From contig NZ_FNVT01000009.1 in assembly GCF_900108335.1 (NCBI RefSeq), forward strand, positions 310,001-374,000: a stretch of 64,000 nt of DNA, read 5' to 3'. The translations under genes and the position numbers were made by a program. Origin of the DNA: Nonomuraea solani (GTDB lineage Bacteria > Actinomycetota > Actinomycetes > Streptosporangiales > Streptosporangiaceae). Below, in pieces: positions 8,228 to 17,074 of this stretch; the first letter of the stretch is position 1; each line of letters starts with the position of its first letter. Under the pieces are notes generated by a model. The model saw nothing but the letters and a program-made list of their open reading frames with translations. It made no database searches and had not been told where the DNA came from.

Positions 8228-9241
8228 GTGCGGCAGTTCGGACGCTTTACCGGTGGTGTGCTGGCCGGATGTTTGGTGGCGGGCTGCTCAGCCCTGCCCG
8301 GACTGAACCGGGCGGCACAACAGGAGCCGGCGACGCCCGCCGCCACCGTCACGCCGAAACCCTCGGCGACCGCGCCGCCCCTGTCGGCCGAATCGGTGAT
8401 CGAGGACTACGTCAAGCGCAACAACGCGGCCAACAAGGTCTTGAGCGACAAGCTTCTCGCCACCTACGAGGGCGGCTCCAGCCTCGACATCGACAAGGCC
8501 GCTTACCTTTCCCAGCGCAAACTGGGCGACGACGAGTACACGCCGTTCAGCTACGTCAAGCCCGCGATCGTGGCACCGGCCACGAAGCGGTGGTTCCTGG
8601 CGAGCGTGTACTGGAAGGGCAAGAGTAAGACCGCCGAGAACCCTACCTACCTGCTGTTCGCCCACGATCAGAATGCCTGGCGGCAGGTGTACTCCCCCGA
8701 CGTCTTCAAAGACCTCACCGCCAAGGACATACCGAAGCTCCTGACGGATGCCTCCGGCGCGGCCACCGAAGTGGACCAGGCGGACGCGACCGGCCTGCTG
8801 ATGTCGCCCGCCGACTTCGCCAAAGGCTACGCCGTCCACCTGATGGGCAAGGGCACGAACACCGCAAAGAGCCGCTTCGCGGCCGACCTCCTCACCACCA
8901 ACGCCGCCACGAACCGGGCCAAAATGAAGCGGTTCGCCCGGGTCACCGAGAGCGTCAAGCCGGCGACCGAGTATCCCTTCTATGCGCTGCGCACGACCGA
9001 CGGCGGCGCGCTCGTCTTCACCACGATCCAGCGGACCAAGCGCTACGACGTGATCCAGAGCTCGCAGCGCAACTACGTCTTCCAAGAAAACAGCGGCATT
9101 CTGCCCGGCAAGTACTACATGTACATGAAAATGGGCGAATTGATGCAAGTGGCCGCGTACATCCCGCCAAAGACCGCCAAGCCCGCCCAAGTCAAAGTGA
9201 TCGGCTCGTACACCGGCATCGTCGCCGGCAGCGGACGCTGA
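8228..9241 (+). CDS. Putative secreted lipoprotein
   Basis: 337 residues from GTG 8228, which has GAGG 9 nt upstream. A GTG at 8192 would add 12 residues that do not look like a signal peptide. The leader RQFGRFTGGVLAGCLVAGC contains two possible lipoboxes (LAGC at Cys15, LVAGC at Cys20), followed by a Pro/Thr/Ala-rich linker to about residue 55. The mature part has no membrane helix or catalytic motif that I recognise. It resembles the large group of streptomycete lipoproteins of unknown function (DUF8094-like). Single gene with its own terminator hairpin. Confidence 0.7.
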   Translation: MRQFGRFTGGVLAGCLVAGCSALPGLNRAAQQEPATPAATVTPKPSATAPPLSAESVIEDYVKRNNAANKVLSDKLLATYEGGSSLDIDKAAYLSQRKLGDDEYTPFSYVKPAIVAPATKRWFLASVYWKGKSKTAENPTYLLFAHDQNAWRQVYSPDVFKDLTAKDIPKLLTDASGAATEVDQADATGLLMSPADFAKGYAVHLMGKGTNTAKSRFAADLLTTNAATNRAKMKRFARVTESVKPATEYPFYALRTTDGGALVFTTIQRTKRYDVIQSSQRNYVFQENSGILPGKYYMYMKMGELMQVAAYIPPKTAKPAQVKVIGSYTGIVAGSGR

Positions 9242-9254
9242 ACCGGCGCTTCCC

Positions 9255-9272
9255 GGAGCGCCCAAGCGCTCC
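9255..9272 (+). terminator. Hairpin downstream of lipoprotein gene
   Basis: GGAGCGC (9255-9261), CCAA loop, GCGCTCC (9266-9272): a perfect 7-bp stem 14 nt after the lipoprotein stop. There is no U tract, as is common for actinomycete terminators. Confidence 0.55.
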
Positions 9273-9623
9273 TGACCTCCTCCACCACATGGAGATTCGG
9301 GCGAGGTGCCAGAGATGCCTGCCGGCGAGCGCCCGGCAAAGAGGTGATCAAGCGATTCGCTCTCGCAGGAGTGAATCGCCCCGGCCGGCCTCGGCTGCCG
9401 GCCAGGATGAGGCGGGCGGCTCTGGGGTGCCGCGCCATCATTCACGGCAACGGCACTCCATGCGCGAGAAGACCCAGCCGCACGTTCGGCCCCATACCCC
9501 ATCTTCTTGAGGAGAACCCGCCCGTCGATGTCGACGACGGGTGATTCGTGCCCATCAGGGTGCTATGGAGCGTGCGCGAAGCGGGAATGCCGAGCGTCGC
9601 CTTGCCCTTGCGGGACCCGCTGC

Positions 9624-9950
9624 ATGGACAGTGCGGCGAGTCCTTCGGCGGACGAACTGCAGCACGTGCTGCGGCCAGGTGAGCACGTCGTGCTGGACCT
9701 GTCGGAGCTGACCCTCATCGACAGCTCGGGCCTGCACGTGCTGCTGGACTGCCACCGCCACTGCACCGAGCAGCAACGCAGCCTGCACCTGTCCGCCGTT
9801 CGCAGCACGCCCGCCCGGCTGCTGCGCGTCACCCGCGTGGACCAACACCCGCCCATGCACGCCGAATCGACCGGCGTGTGGTCGATCTGCACCTGCTGCA
9901 ACAGGCCCTCGATCCTTGGCGGATCGCCACCCACCGACCTCAGACGCCGC
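9624..9950 (+). pseudogene. STAS-domain (anti-sigma factor antagonist-like) remnant
   Basis: The frame from ATG 9624 reads ADELQHVLRPGEHVVLDLSE, then LTLIDSSGLHVLLDCHRHC and ARLLRVTRVDQH. This is the core of a STAS domain, including the D-S-S-G phosphoacceptor turn used by SpoIIAA-type antagonists. The N-terminal first strand is missing or scrambled, and the end shifts frame (VVDLHLLQQALDP is found one frame over at about 9880). The open frame to 10064 beyond that looks non-coding. It is probably an inactivated regulator; a working short form cannot be excluded. Confidence 0.55.
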
Positions 9951-10095
9951 GCCCGGTCAGTGCCCTCCCACGCCGTGGCGGCAGCCGCGGGATCCAGCGC
10001 CTCGATCCGCCGCGCCAGCGTGCTGCGGGCCCAGACTCCCTTGAAGATCTTGATCGCCCACTAGATGTGCATCTCATGACACCGGTTCCTCGCTG

Positions 10096-11085
10096 TCAGG
10101 CTTGGCGGGCGTAGGAAGCGAGGCGATCGGCGAGCGCAATGACGAGGTCGCGCAGTTCATCGGGGCGCTCGATGACGAACGGACAGTCGAGTGCGACGAG
10201 TGCCGGAGGCAACCAGTCGAGGCGCTCCGCCCGTAGTTCGACGCGCAGCCAGCACGCGGTCGCCCGGTCCTCGCCTGTCGTGGGCGCGTGCTCCTCCAGG
10301 CTCGCGACGCTGGCGGGAAGGTGGGCGCGGATCTGCTCAACTGTCCCGTAGATCCGCAAGGTCACCTCATGCCGGTACTCAGCCGTGGCGAATCCTGACA
10401 AGACGCGCTGCGCCGGATCGAAACCCACGGGCGCCTCGAATGAGCCGGGCAGGGTCCTCGCGTCTGCGATGCGATCGAGCCGGAAGGTTCGGTCCTCGCC
10501 GATGTTGGGGTCTTTGCCCGTGACGTACCACCGGCGCGCATGGGCGACGATCCCGTACGCGTGCAGCGTGCGTTCGCTGCGCCGTCCATCGCGGTCGCTG
10601 TAGCGGATCGAGACCGGTCGGCGGTGGCGCACCGCATCGGCCATGGTGAGCAGGACCCCAGCGTCCGGGGTGGCGAACTTACCGGGCTGATCCGTGAAGG
10701 CGAGAGCTTCCAGGAGCGTGTCCAGCCGGCGGGCGATGTGCTTGGGCAGCACCCGCCGGATCTTCGCCGATGCCGTCTCACTTGCCGTGCCCTGCGTCGT
10801 CGTCAGCCCTGCTCGGCGGCAGGCGACCAGGCCGAGCAGCACGGCCAGCGCCTCGTCGTCGCTGAGCATGAGCGGAGGCAAGCGGTACCCGGGGGCGAGC
10901 CGGTACCCACCGTAGCGGCCGCGCACCGATTCCACGGGCACGTCCAGGTCGATCAGCTGGTCCACATACCGCCGCACGGTGCGCCCTTCGACGCCGAGCC
11001 GGTCAGCGAGTTCGGCCACCGTCCGCGTTCCGCCCGACTGCAGCAGCTCCAGGAGTGTCAGCACGCGGCCGGTGGGTCGAGACAT
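10096..11085 (-). CDS. WYL-domain transcriptional regulator (YafY/PafC type)
   Basis: 329 residues. The N-terminal DeoR-like winged helix reads RTVAELADRLGVEGRTVRRY (residues about 20-39), then the usual RYGGYRLAPGYRLPPLMLSD linker. The central WYL domain (about residues 140-215) has RSERTLHAYGIVAHARRWYV and FRLDRI, and a C-terminal extension domain follows. Such regulators sense nucleic-acid or small ligands. It is divergent from a VOC-family gene across a 94-nt region with a 10-bp inverted repeat, so it probably controls that gene and itself. Confidence 0.88.
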   Translation of the reverse strand: MSRPTGRVLTLLELLQSGGTRTVAELADRLGVEGRTVRRYVDQLIDLDVPVESVRGRYGGYRLAPGYRLPPLMLSDDEALAVLLGLVACRRAGLTTTQGTASETASAKIRRVLPKHIARRLDTLLEALAFTDQPGKFATPDAGVLLTMADAVRHRRPVSIRYSDRDGRRSERTLHAYGIVAHARRWYVTGKDPNIGEDRTFRLDRIADARTLPGSFEAPVGFDPAQRVLSGFATAEYRHEVTLRIYGTVEQIRAHLPASVASLEEHAPTTGEDRATACWLRVELRAERLDWLPPALVALDCPFVIERPDELRDLVIALADRLASYARQA

Positions 11086-11102
11086 GTTCGCAGCCTAATG
11101 CG

Positions 11103-11129
11103 AATACAGGACCGATTCTGTCCAGTATT
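11103..11129. promoter_or_regulatory. Palindromic operator between WYL regulator and VOC gene
   Basis: AATACAGGAC (11103-11112) and GTCCAGTATT (11120-11129) form an inverted repeat matching at 9 of 10 positions around a 7-nt centre. It sits midway in the divergent region, the expected place for a shared operator of the WYL regulator. Confidence 0.7.
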
Positions 11130-11179
11130 TCTCCTAGCCTGCGACGTGGCACGCCTCCATCACAGTCAAGGAGATCCCC

Positions 11180-11578
11180 ATGGACTTCGTCTCAATCCGC
11201 ATCATCACCAGCGACGTGGCGCGCCTCGTCGCGTTCTACGAGCGAGCCACAGAGGTGCCGGCGATGTGGGCCACCGAGGACTTCGCCGAACTCAAGACCG
11301 CGGCCGCCACCCTCGCGATCGCCAGCACCCGCACCGTCCCGCTGTTCGCCGCCGGCTCTGCCCGCTCGGCGGACAACCACAGCGTGATCACCGAGTTCCT
11401 CGTCGACGACGTGGACCGCGTACACCAGAATCTGACCGGCTTCGTCACCGACTTCGTCAGCGAGCCCACCACGATGCCCTGGGGCAACCGGTCGCTGCTG
11501 TTCCGTGATCCCGACGGCAACCTCGTCAACTTCTTCACCCCCGTCACGCCGGCGGCCATCGAAAAGTTCGCACGCTGA
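11180..11578 (+). CDS. VOC (glyoxalase/bleomycin-resistance fold) protein
   Basis: 132 residues, two beta-alpha-beta-beta-beta units as in vicinal oxygen chelate proteins. The N-terminus DFVSIRIITSDVARLVAFYE and the C-terminal LLFRDPDGNLVNFFTP are diagnostic. AAGGAG lies upstream of the ATG. VOC proteins are dioxygenases, isomerases or antibiotic-binding resistance proteins; the ligand is not readable. It is divergently paired with the WYL regulator and followed by a terminator-like hairpin. Confidence 0.88.
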   Translation: MDFVSIRIITSDVARLVAFYERATEVPAMWATEDFAELKTAAATLAIASTRTVPLFAAGSARSADNHSVITEFLVDDVDRVHQNLTGFVTDFVSEPTTMPWGNRSLLFRDPDGNLVNFFTPVTPAAIEKFAR

Positions 11579-11599
11579 CGCCACGCACAGCCGCTCACG

Positions 11600-11627
11600 C
11601 GGGAGCCCTGAAATCCCAGAGCTCCCG
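11600..11627 (+). terminator. Hairpin downstream of VOC gene
   Basis: CGGGAGC (11600-11606) pairs perfectly with GCTCCCG (11621-11627) across a 14-nt loop, 22 nt after the stop codon. Confidence 0.5.
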
Positions 11628-11664
11628 GTGAACGCGGCCACCGAGTCCAGGAGCGCCACCGCCA

Positions 11665-11990
11665 GGGGACACCGGAACGCACCGCTGACCCCGGAGGGAT
11701 GTCTGCGGATCGACGCCGGCCGTCCGATCGCGCACGTCGCTGCCGAGGCCGGGCTATCGCGCCGCTGCCTGGCCAAGTGGTACGCCCGCTGGCGCGCACA
11801 CGGCGAGAACGGCCTGCTTGACCCTTCCTCCCGCCAGCAGCCCGGCCCGCTCCCCCGAGGACATCGCTGACCTGGCGAAGGCATTGCGGCGGCAGACCAA
11901 GCACGGGCAAGCTCGGCTTGCCGCCGACCTACAGCTCGCGCAGGCCACCGTGCACCGTATCCCGGGTGTTCACGAGTGTCCGGCCTGGAA
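11665..11990 (+). pseudogene. IS481-type transposase N-terminal relic
   Basis: The frame reads RNAPLTPEGCLRIDAGRPIA, then HVAAEAGLSRRCLAKWYARW and GENGLLDPSSRQQPGPLP, the helix-turn-helix start of IS481-type transposases. After a frameshift near 11850 it continues EDIADLAKALRRQTKHGQAR, LAADLQLAQATVHRI. The DDE integrase core is absent, so only the 5' third survives. Confidence 0.7.
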
Positions 11991-12261
11991 CGAAGTGATG
12001 GGCTGGAAGATCACGAGGATGGGCCACATCAGTATTCACCGTCGTCGACAGCTGGCGGTGTTGCTGGCTGCTGCCGCGTTGGCGCATAGCCGCGATGCCG
12101 AGGTGCACCCAGCCGTTGCAGGATGCGCCGTCTCGAGGTCCAGCCAAGCGGGAGCGGCCAGAACTCGACCGCAGCAAGGGGGCGGCCGGGTCTGCCAGAA
12201 TCGCTGCGTGGCGGCCTCCCTCGACGTGACGACGTTGCGGCGCCTTCTCCAGGGCGCGGCG

Positions 12262-12517
12262 TAGTGCGGACGGTCCTCCGCCAGGTCGGACGCCACTGAC
12301 CAGCAGCTCGCCGAGCCGGACGCAGTATCGGAGCTCGCCGGCCAGACAGTTGCGGCACTGACCGCACCAGGGCCATCCGACGACGACATGATCGCCCTCT
12401 GTCACGCTGGCTACGCCCGGGCCGACGGCGGTCACGACACCGGCGCCTTCGTGTCCCAGCACGCCGGGGCCGGGCCAGGGCCCCGGCGAGGTGGCGTTGA
12501 TGGCCTGAGTGTCCGTT
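12262..12517 (-). pseudogene. Zinc-dependent alcohol dehydrogenase fragment cut by ISAs1
   Basis: The minus strand reads TDTQAINATSPGPWP from the very edge of the IS element, then VLGHEGAGVVTAVGPGVASV and CGQCRNCLAGELRYC, which carries the four structural-zinc cysteines of MDR alcohol dehydrogenases (benzyl-alcohol dehydrogenase type). The N-terminal 30-40 residues are missing on the IS side and homology fades after GELLVSGVRP. The insertion at about 12518 is the simplest explanation for the loss of the 5' end. Confidence 0.75.
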
Positions 12518-12518
12518 T

Positions 12519-13886
12519 CAGGGGGTAAGTGATCCGGCGATGCCGCAGGTTGCTAGGAGCTCGTTCAAGTAGGCGAACAGGCACGCCCTTCGAGATCACG
12601 AGGTTCTCTGCGCCAAATGATCACCTGAGAAGACCGTGCCTGCCCTGTCATCATCGCCGATCGATGATGCCCTCTGCCACCTGGTCGAACAGCCGCCGAT
12701 GGCCGCCTCGGCCACCGACGGCCTCAACCTTCTGGAACGCTTCCAGCACATCCCCGATCCACGCGACCCGCGAGGTGTCCGCCACACGCTGGCCTCGCTC
12801 CTGGCGCTCGCCTCGGCGGCCGTGCTGGCAGGATCGCGGTCGTTCACCGCGATCGGCGAGTGGATCGCCGATGCACCCGCCCAGGTCATGGCCGCCCTGG
12901 GAGTCCGGCGCGACCCACTGAGCGGGCACTGGCAACCACCGGATGAGTCGACCGTGCGGCGGGTGCTGGAGCAGATCGACGCCCAAGCGCTGGACGAAGC
13001 GGTCTGCTCGTGGCTGGCCGAGCGAGCGGGCATGGCTGCGTCCGCTCCCGCTGCCCCCGGCAGAATGCGCCGGCGAGGCGTGGCGGTGGACGGTAAGGCG
13101 CTGCGTGGGGCACGCGATCGCGATGGTGAGCTGGTTCATCTGCTGGCCGCCTTCGACCAAATCACCGGCCTGGTACTGGCCCAGACCGACGTGAACGGCA
13201 AGACCAACGAGATCACCCGGTTCCAACCTCTGCTCCAACCTCTCGATCTCAACGATTGCGTGATCACTGCCGACGCCCTGCACACGCAGCGCGATCACGC
13301 CACCTACCTGGTCGAGCAGAAGAGAGCGCACTACGTGCTCATCGTCAAGAAGGACCAGCCCACCCCGCACACCCAGATCAAGCGGCTGCTATGGAAACAG
13401 ATCCCCATCCAGCACCGCGAGCGTGACCGCGGGCACGGACGCGATGAACGCCGCACTCTCAAAGTCGTCACCGTCAAGGCGGGACTGCTGTTCCCGCACG
13501 CCGACCAGGCGATGCAGATCAGACGGCGGGTCAGGGACGGCAAGACGGGCAAGTGGCAGACCGTGACCGTCTACGCGATCACCAACCTGCTCGCCTGGCA
13601 GGCCGGCCCCGCCGACCTCGCCACCTGGATCCGCGGCCACTGGAGCATCGAGAACCGACTCCACTACGTCCGCGACGTCACCTACGGGGAAGACCACTCC
13701 CAAATCCGCACCGGCAATGCCCATACGCGATGGCCACTCTGCGCAACCTTGCCATCGGCGCCCTACGCCTGACCGGAGCCGACAACCTCGCCCAAGCCGC
13801 CCGCCACATCTCCCGCGACGCCACCCGCAGCCTCGCCATCGGCCTCACATGACCAAGGAACCGAACAAAACATCCACTATGCCCTG
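12519..13886 (+). mobile_element. ISAs1-family insertion sequence
   Basis: Carries one frameshifted ISAs1 transposase gene. Candidate ends are CAGGGGGTAAGTGAT at 12519 and the inverse of CAGGGCATAGTGGAT ending at 13886. They share CAGGG and a GTG-GAT core but are imperfect, and no target duplication was found. The left boundary agrees with the point where the alcohol dehydrogenase frame is broken. Confidence 0.65.
12636..13852 (+). pseudogene. ISAs1 transposase, one-base frameshift near the 3' end
   Basis: From GTG 12636 the protein follows the ISAs1/H-repeat pattern: FQHIPDPRDPRGVRHTLASL, LAGSRSFTAIGEWI, then the catalytic Asp in RGVAVDGKALRGA (about residue 150), the second in DCVITADALHTQRDHATY, and the Glu in WSIENRLHYVRDVTYGEDHS. 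At 13718-13722 (AATGCCCATACG) one C appears missing; the other frame supplies MATLRNLAIGALRLTGADNL to the stop at 13852. Restoring the base gives a full-length transposase of about 405 residues, so the element may be recently dead or the base misread. Confidence 0.85.
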
Positions 13887-13965
13887 GCCCTGGCGTCCCC
13901 GGTAGGCGCGTGATCGATGCCAGGATGAGGACAACTGGCCACCACGAGCTACTCGGAGGCGACGA

Positions 13966-14340
13966 TTGACACCGCAGAACGCTCCCTACGACCAGCTACC
14001 GATCACGTCCCGGCAGCGCCTCGTGCTGATCACCGTGGCCAGTGTTGGTGCGCTCGTCATGCTCGTGATCATTTTCTTCGGCCTCATCGAGATCGGCTGG
14101 GCAGGGATGTGCGGTGGCAACACCTGTGCCGGAGGGTGGCACGTCAACCTCCTGAAGGCGGCACTCGTCCTGCCTCCCGTCGCCGCCCTACTCTTCGCCT
14201 ATCACTGCTCGTTCTCCAGAACGGGAATCGTCGGCAGGCTGCTCATAACCCAAGTTCTGGCCTTCTCTGCGGCCGTGATCGTATGGTTCTTCTCTGCGGG
14301 GACCCTCCTATACATCGAGGACCTCGCCCTCTTCAGATGA
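13966..14340 (+). CDS. Small membrane protein, three predicted TM helices
   Basis: 124 residues from TTG 13966, chosen because GGAGG lies about 7 nt upstream and no ATG/GTG is better placed. Hydrophobic segments are at about residues 19-41 (LVLITVASVGALVMLVIIFF), 63-82 (LLKAALVLPPVAALLFAYHC) and 92-115. A CGGNTCAGGW loop with two cysteines lies between the first two helices. No family was recognised. Confidence 0.6.
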   Translation: MTPQNAPYDQLPITSRQRLVLITVASVGALVMLVIIFFGLIEIGWAGMCGGNTCAGGWHVNLLKAALVLPPVAALLFAYHCSFSRTGIVGRLLITQVLAFSAAVIVWFFSAGTLLYIEDLALFR

Positions 14341-14663
14341 CCCCCGCGCCCGAAGGCGGCCCCTCCAGCCCCGGAGGTCCCTTGCCACGTCGGCGACAGG
14401 GCCCTGGTGACGGTGATCAACTGGTGGAAGGCGGGCCGCTGAGGGAACGCCAGGCGGTGCCGGGAGATCCGGGCGCGGAGCCGGCTCAAGGTCATCACCT
14501 CCATCCCCGCCGGAGTGCCGACCGGCGGGGCAAAGGCCAGCTCCGGGATCGCAGATTGTCGGTTTTTCACCATCATCGGTCCGCAGCCTACCCGGCCGGT
14601 CCCTTGTCGCGGCCCTAGCGTGGATGTGCTCTCCCAGAAGACGGCGACCGAAAGGAAAATGAG
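14341..14663. other. Intergenic stretch before SnoaL gene
   Basis: A minus-strand frame here reads LSRLRARISRHRLAFPQRPA and looks coding in part, but I cannot assign it; it may be a regulator relic. No start or full domain. The last 25 bases carry the AGGAAA-type ribosome site for the gene at 14664. Confidence 0.35.
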
Positions 14664-15431
14664 ATGAGCTATGCCAAGGACATCGTCTTGCAGGCTGCGG
14701 GTGAGCTTTTCGGCGACAAGGACGCCACGGCGGTTGACCGCTGGGCCACTCCTGATTACCGGCAGCACAGCGCTATGGCGGCCGATGGGGCTGAAGGACT
14801 GCGTGTGCTGGTCTCCGCCCTGGGGCCGGACTTTCGCTACGAGCCCGCCAGGGTGATCACGGACGGGGACACCGTCGCGCTCCACGGCACGTACCGCGGA
14901 TTCGGGCCGAAGCCGCTCGTGGGCTTCGACATCTTCCGAGTGCAGGACGGCAAACTGGCCGAGCACTGGGACGCCCTGCAGCCCCAGGCGGACACCACCG
15001 TCAGCGGCCGCTCCGAGACAGACGGACCGACCGAGGTCGACGCCCTCGACCAGACCGAGCCGAATCGCGCGCTGGTGACAGCGTTCGTGCAGAACATCCT
15101 CCAGGGCGGCAAGGTGGACACGATCACCGACTACATCAGCACCGAGCGCTACCACCAGCACAATCCACTCATCGGCGACGGACTGGAGGGACTGGGCGCC
15201 GCTCTGGCGGCCTTCGCCGAGCAGGGCATCGACATGGTGTACGACACGGTGCACAAGGTCGTTGCCGAAGGCTCCTTCGTCCTGACGGTTTCGGAGGGAC
15301 GTCTCGGCTCCGCCCCGACCGCCTTCTATGACCTCTTCCGTGTCGAGAACGGCAAGATCGTCGAGCACTGGGACGCCACGCCGCCCATCCCCGCTCCGGA
15401 TGCCGTCCCGCACAGCAACAGCCTGTTCTGA
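14664..15431 (+). CDS. Tandem SnoaL-like (NTF2-fold) protein
   Basis: 255 residues made of two homologous SnoaL-like units. Unit 1 is about residues 1-112 (ATPDYRQHSAMAADG, then FDIFRVQDGKLAEHWDALQP). Unit 2 is about residues 130-243 (ISTERYHQHNPLIGDGLEGL, then YDLFRVENGKIVEHWDATPP). The repeated YxQH and FRVxxGKxxEHWD motifs show internal duplication. Predicted SnoaL-like hydrolases/isomerases of this sort are often stress-linked; the substrate is unknown. ATG 14664 is preceded by GGAAAATGAG. Confidence 0.85.
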   Translation: MSYAKDIVLQAAGELFGDKDATAVDRWATPDYRQHSAMAADGAEGLRVLVSALGPDFRYEPARVITDGDTVALHGTYRGFGPKPLVGFDIFRVQDGKLAEHWDALQPQADTTVSGRSETDGPTEVDALDQTEPNRALVTAFVQNILQGGKVDTITDYISTERYHQHNPLIGDGLEGLGAALAAFAEQGIDMVYDTVHKVVAEGSFVLTVSEGRLGSAPTAFYDLFRVENGKIVEHWDATPPIPAPDAVPHSNSLF

Positions 15432-15482
15432 CACCGGCCGCAATGCAGCAGGAGGCCACGATGCCCGGCCCCTTGCCCCCTG

Positions 15483-15981
15483 TCGACCTACCGCGGCCTG
15501 ACCGGCCTGGACGAGCCGGTCGAACCGCTGGCCGATCCCGCACCAGCCGAGCGGCTGGGAACGCTGACGCGACGGGCACTCGACCTGCTGCGCGACGACC
15601 CGGCGGCGAGCCGTCTCGGACCGCCCTCGGCGCAGGCGTCACACCTGGACGACGCTGGCGTGGTCCTGGACGCGTTGCTCGGCGGAGAACGTCTGGCGCG
15701 TTCCGTCACCGAGTCTTCCGACCTGCCGGCCATTGCCCATCAGGTCCCGGACACCGGCTACCCGACGGCGGGTCACACCGCGCTGTGGCAGGGGGGACAT
15801 CACCCGCCTCGCCGCGGACACAGTCGTCGACGCGGCAAACAGCGCGCTGCTCGGCTGTTTCGTTCCCCTGCACCCGTGCATCGACAACGCCATCCACAAT
15901 GCGGCCGGGCCGTGCCTGCGTGAGGGCTGCCACGCCATACGCATCCACTACCGGCCGGGCACCGGCCGCAAGGCTGGCTGA
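15483..15981 (+). pseudogene. Protein-ADP-ribose hydrolase (zinc macrodomain) relic
   Basis: Frame 3 reads STYRGLTGLDEPVEPLADPA and on to HTALWQG. After an extra G in the G-run at 15792-15797 it continues in frame 1 as GDITRLAADTVVDAANSALL, then GCFVPLHPCIDNAIHNAAGP. This is the macrodomain signature of the MacroD-type enzymes that sit beside SirTM sirtuins: QGDIT, NAAN, and the Cys/His-containing LLGC-FxPxHxxID loop. The C-terminal two thirds after LREGCHAI are lost. Confidence 0.75.
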
Positions 15982-16208
15982 ACAATGTCAACAGGCTGCT
16001 CGTGCTGGAGATCGGTGCCGGGTTCAACACGCCCAGCGTCATCCGTCCGCCCGCCGAGCACATCACGCGTACCATCACCGGCGCCCGCCTGGTCCGCGTC
16101 AACCTCGCGCATCCGCAGATCCCCGGCGATCTCACTGGCCGAGCCCTGCCCGTCGAGTGCGACGCAGGCCACCTGATCGCAGCACTCATCGAAGGAGATC
16201 ACCAATGA
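15972..16208 (+). pseudogene. SirTM-type sirtuin C-terminal relic
   Basis: Right after the macrodomain break the sequence reads WLNNVNRLLVLEIGAGFNTP, SVIRPPAEHITRTI, then ARLVRVNLAHPQIP and ends at a TGA that overlaps the next ATG. The LEIGAGFNTPSVIR segment is the NAD-pocket motif of class M sirtuins (SirTM), which ADP-ribosylate a carrier protein and are encoded next to a macrodomain hydrolase. The sirtuin N-terminal half and the macrodomain C-terminal half have been deleted together, fusing the two relics. Confidence 0.7.
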
Positions 16209-17074
16209 CCCGACCCGACAATGCGAAGATCGCCATCACGGGAGCCACTGGCCGCATCGGCGGCCGGATCGCCCGCAGGATGGCGGCGGCAGGGGCGATA
16301 CAGCGCATGACGGTACGTCATCCCGACCGGGCCCCTCAGCTACCCGGCGCCACCGCGGTCCGCTGCGCGTACGGCGACCGCGACACCCCGAGTGCGCTGG
16401 AGGGCATCGAGGTGCTCTTCATGGTCTCGGCCTCAGAGTCGCCCGACCGCCTGAGCCGGCACGAGGCGTTCGTGGACGCCGCCGCGGAAGCAGGCGTGCG
16501 GCACGTGGTTTACCTGTCGTTCTTCGGCGCTGCGCCGGACGCTGTCTTCACCCTTGCTCGTGACCATTGGGCCACCGAACAGCACATCCGCGACAGCGGA
16601 CTCTCCTTCACCTTCCTGCGTGACAACTTCTACGCCGACTTCATGCCAGCACTCGTGGGCGAGGACGGCGTCATCCGCGGCCCCGCGGGGAATGGCCGGG
16701 CAGCGGTCGTGGCCCAGGACGACATCGCCGACGCCGCCACCGCCGTACTCCTGAACGCCGCCAAGCACGCTGGCCGTACCTATGACATGACGGGTCCGCA
16801 GTCGCTGTCCATGACCGGTATTTCCGGCATCTTGTCGGCGGCCACCGGCCGCACGATCACCTACCACCCGGAGACCGTGGAGGAGGCCTATCGATCGCGC
16901 GCCTCCTACGGCGTCCCGAATTGGCAGGTCGACGCATGGGTGTCGACCTACACGGCCATCGCGGCAGGGCAACTCGACGGCGTGAGCGACGACCTCCCCC
17001 GTCTGATCGGGCGCGCCGCCACTCCGCTGGCGGACGTCATCCGCGTTGTGCCGCCGAACGCTCAGAAGGGGTAG
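16205..17074 (+). CDS. NmrA-like NAD(P)-binding oxidoreductase (QorB type)
   Basis: 289 residues from ATG 16205, with GAAGGAG 6-7 nt upstream; the open frame is longer upstream but that part covers the macrodomain/sirtuin relics in another phase. The Rossmann motif ITGATGRIGGRIARRM is at residues 11-26. Atypical-SDR features follow: VLFMVSASES, HVVYLSFFGA, ATEQHIRDSGLSFTFLRDNF. QorB-type proteins reduce quinones with NADPH; others are redox sensors. The start overlaps the sirtuin relic stop (ATGA), so it once belonged to that operon. Confidence 0.85.
   Translation: MTRPDNAKIAITGATGRIGGRIARRMAAAGAIQRMTVRHPDRAPQLPGATAVRCAYGDRDTPSALEGIEVLFMVSASESPDRLSRHEAFVDAAAEAGVRHVVYLSFFGAAPDAVFTLARDHWATEQHIRDSGLSFTFLRDNFYADFMPALVGEDGVIRGPAGNGRAAVVAQDDIADAATAVLLNAAKHAGRTYDMTGPQSLSMTGISGILSAATGRTITYHPETVEEAYRSRASYGVPNWQVDAWVSTYTAIAAGQLDGVSDDLPRLIGRAATPLADVIRVVPPNAQKG

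Noticed and set aside
8288..9502. Minus-strand open frame of 404 codons
   Set aside because: Antisense of the lipoprotein gene; no recognisable motif.
14202..15443. Minus-strand open frame of 413 codons
   Set aside because: Mostly antisense of the tandem SnoaL gene, which has clear internal repeats; only the 14400-14580 part might be a separate relic.
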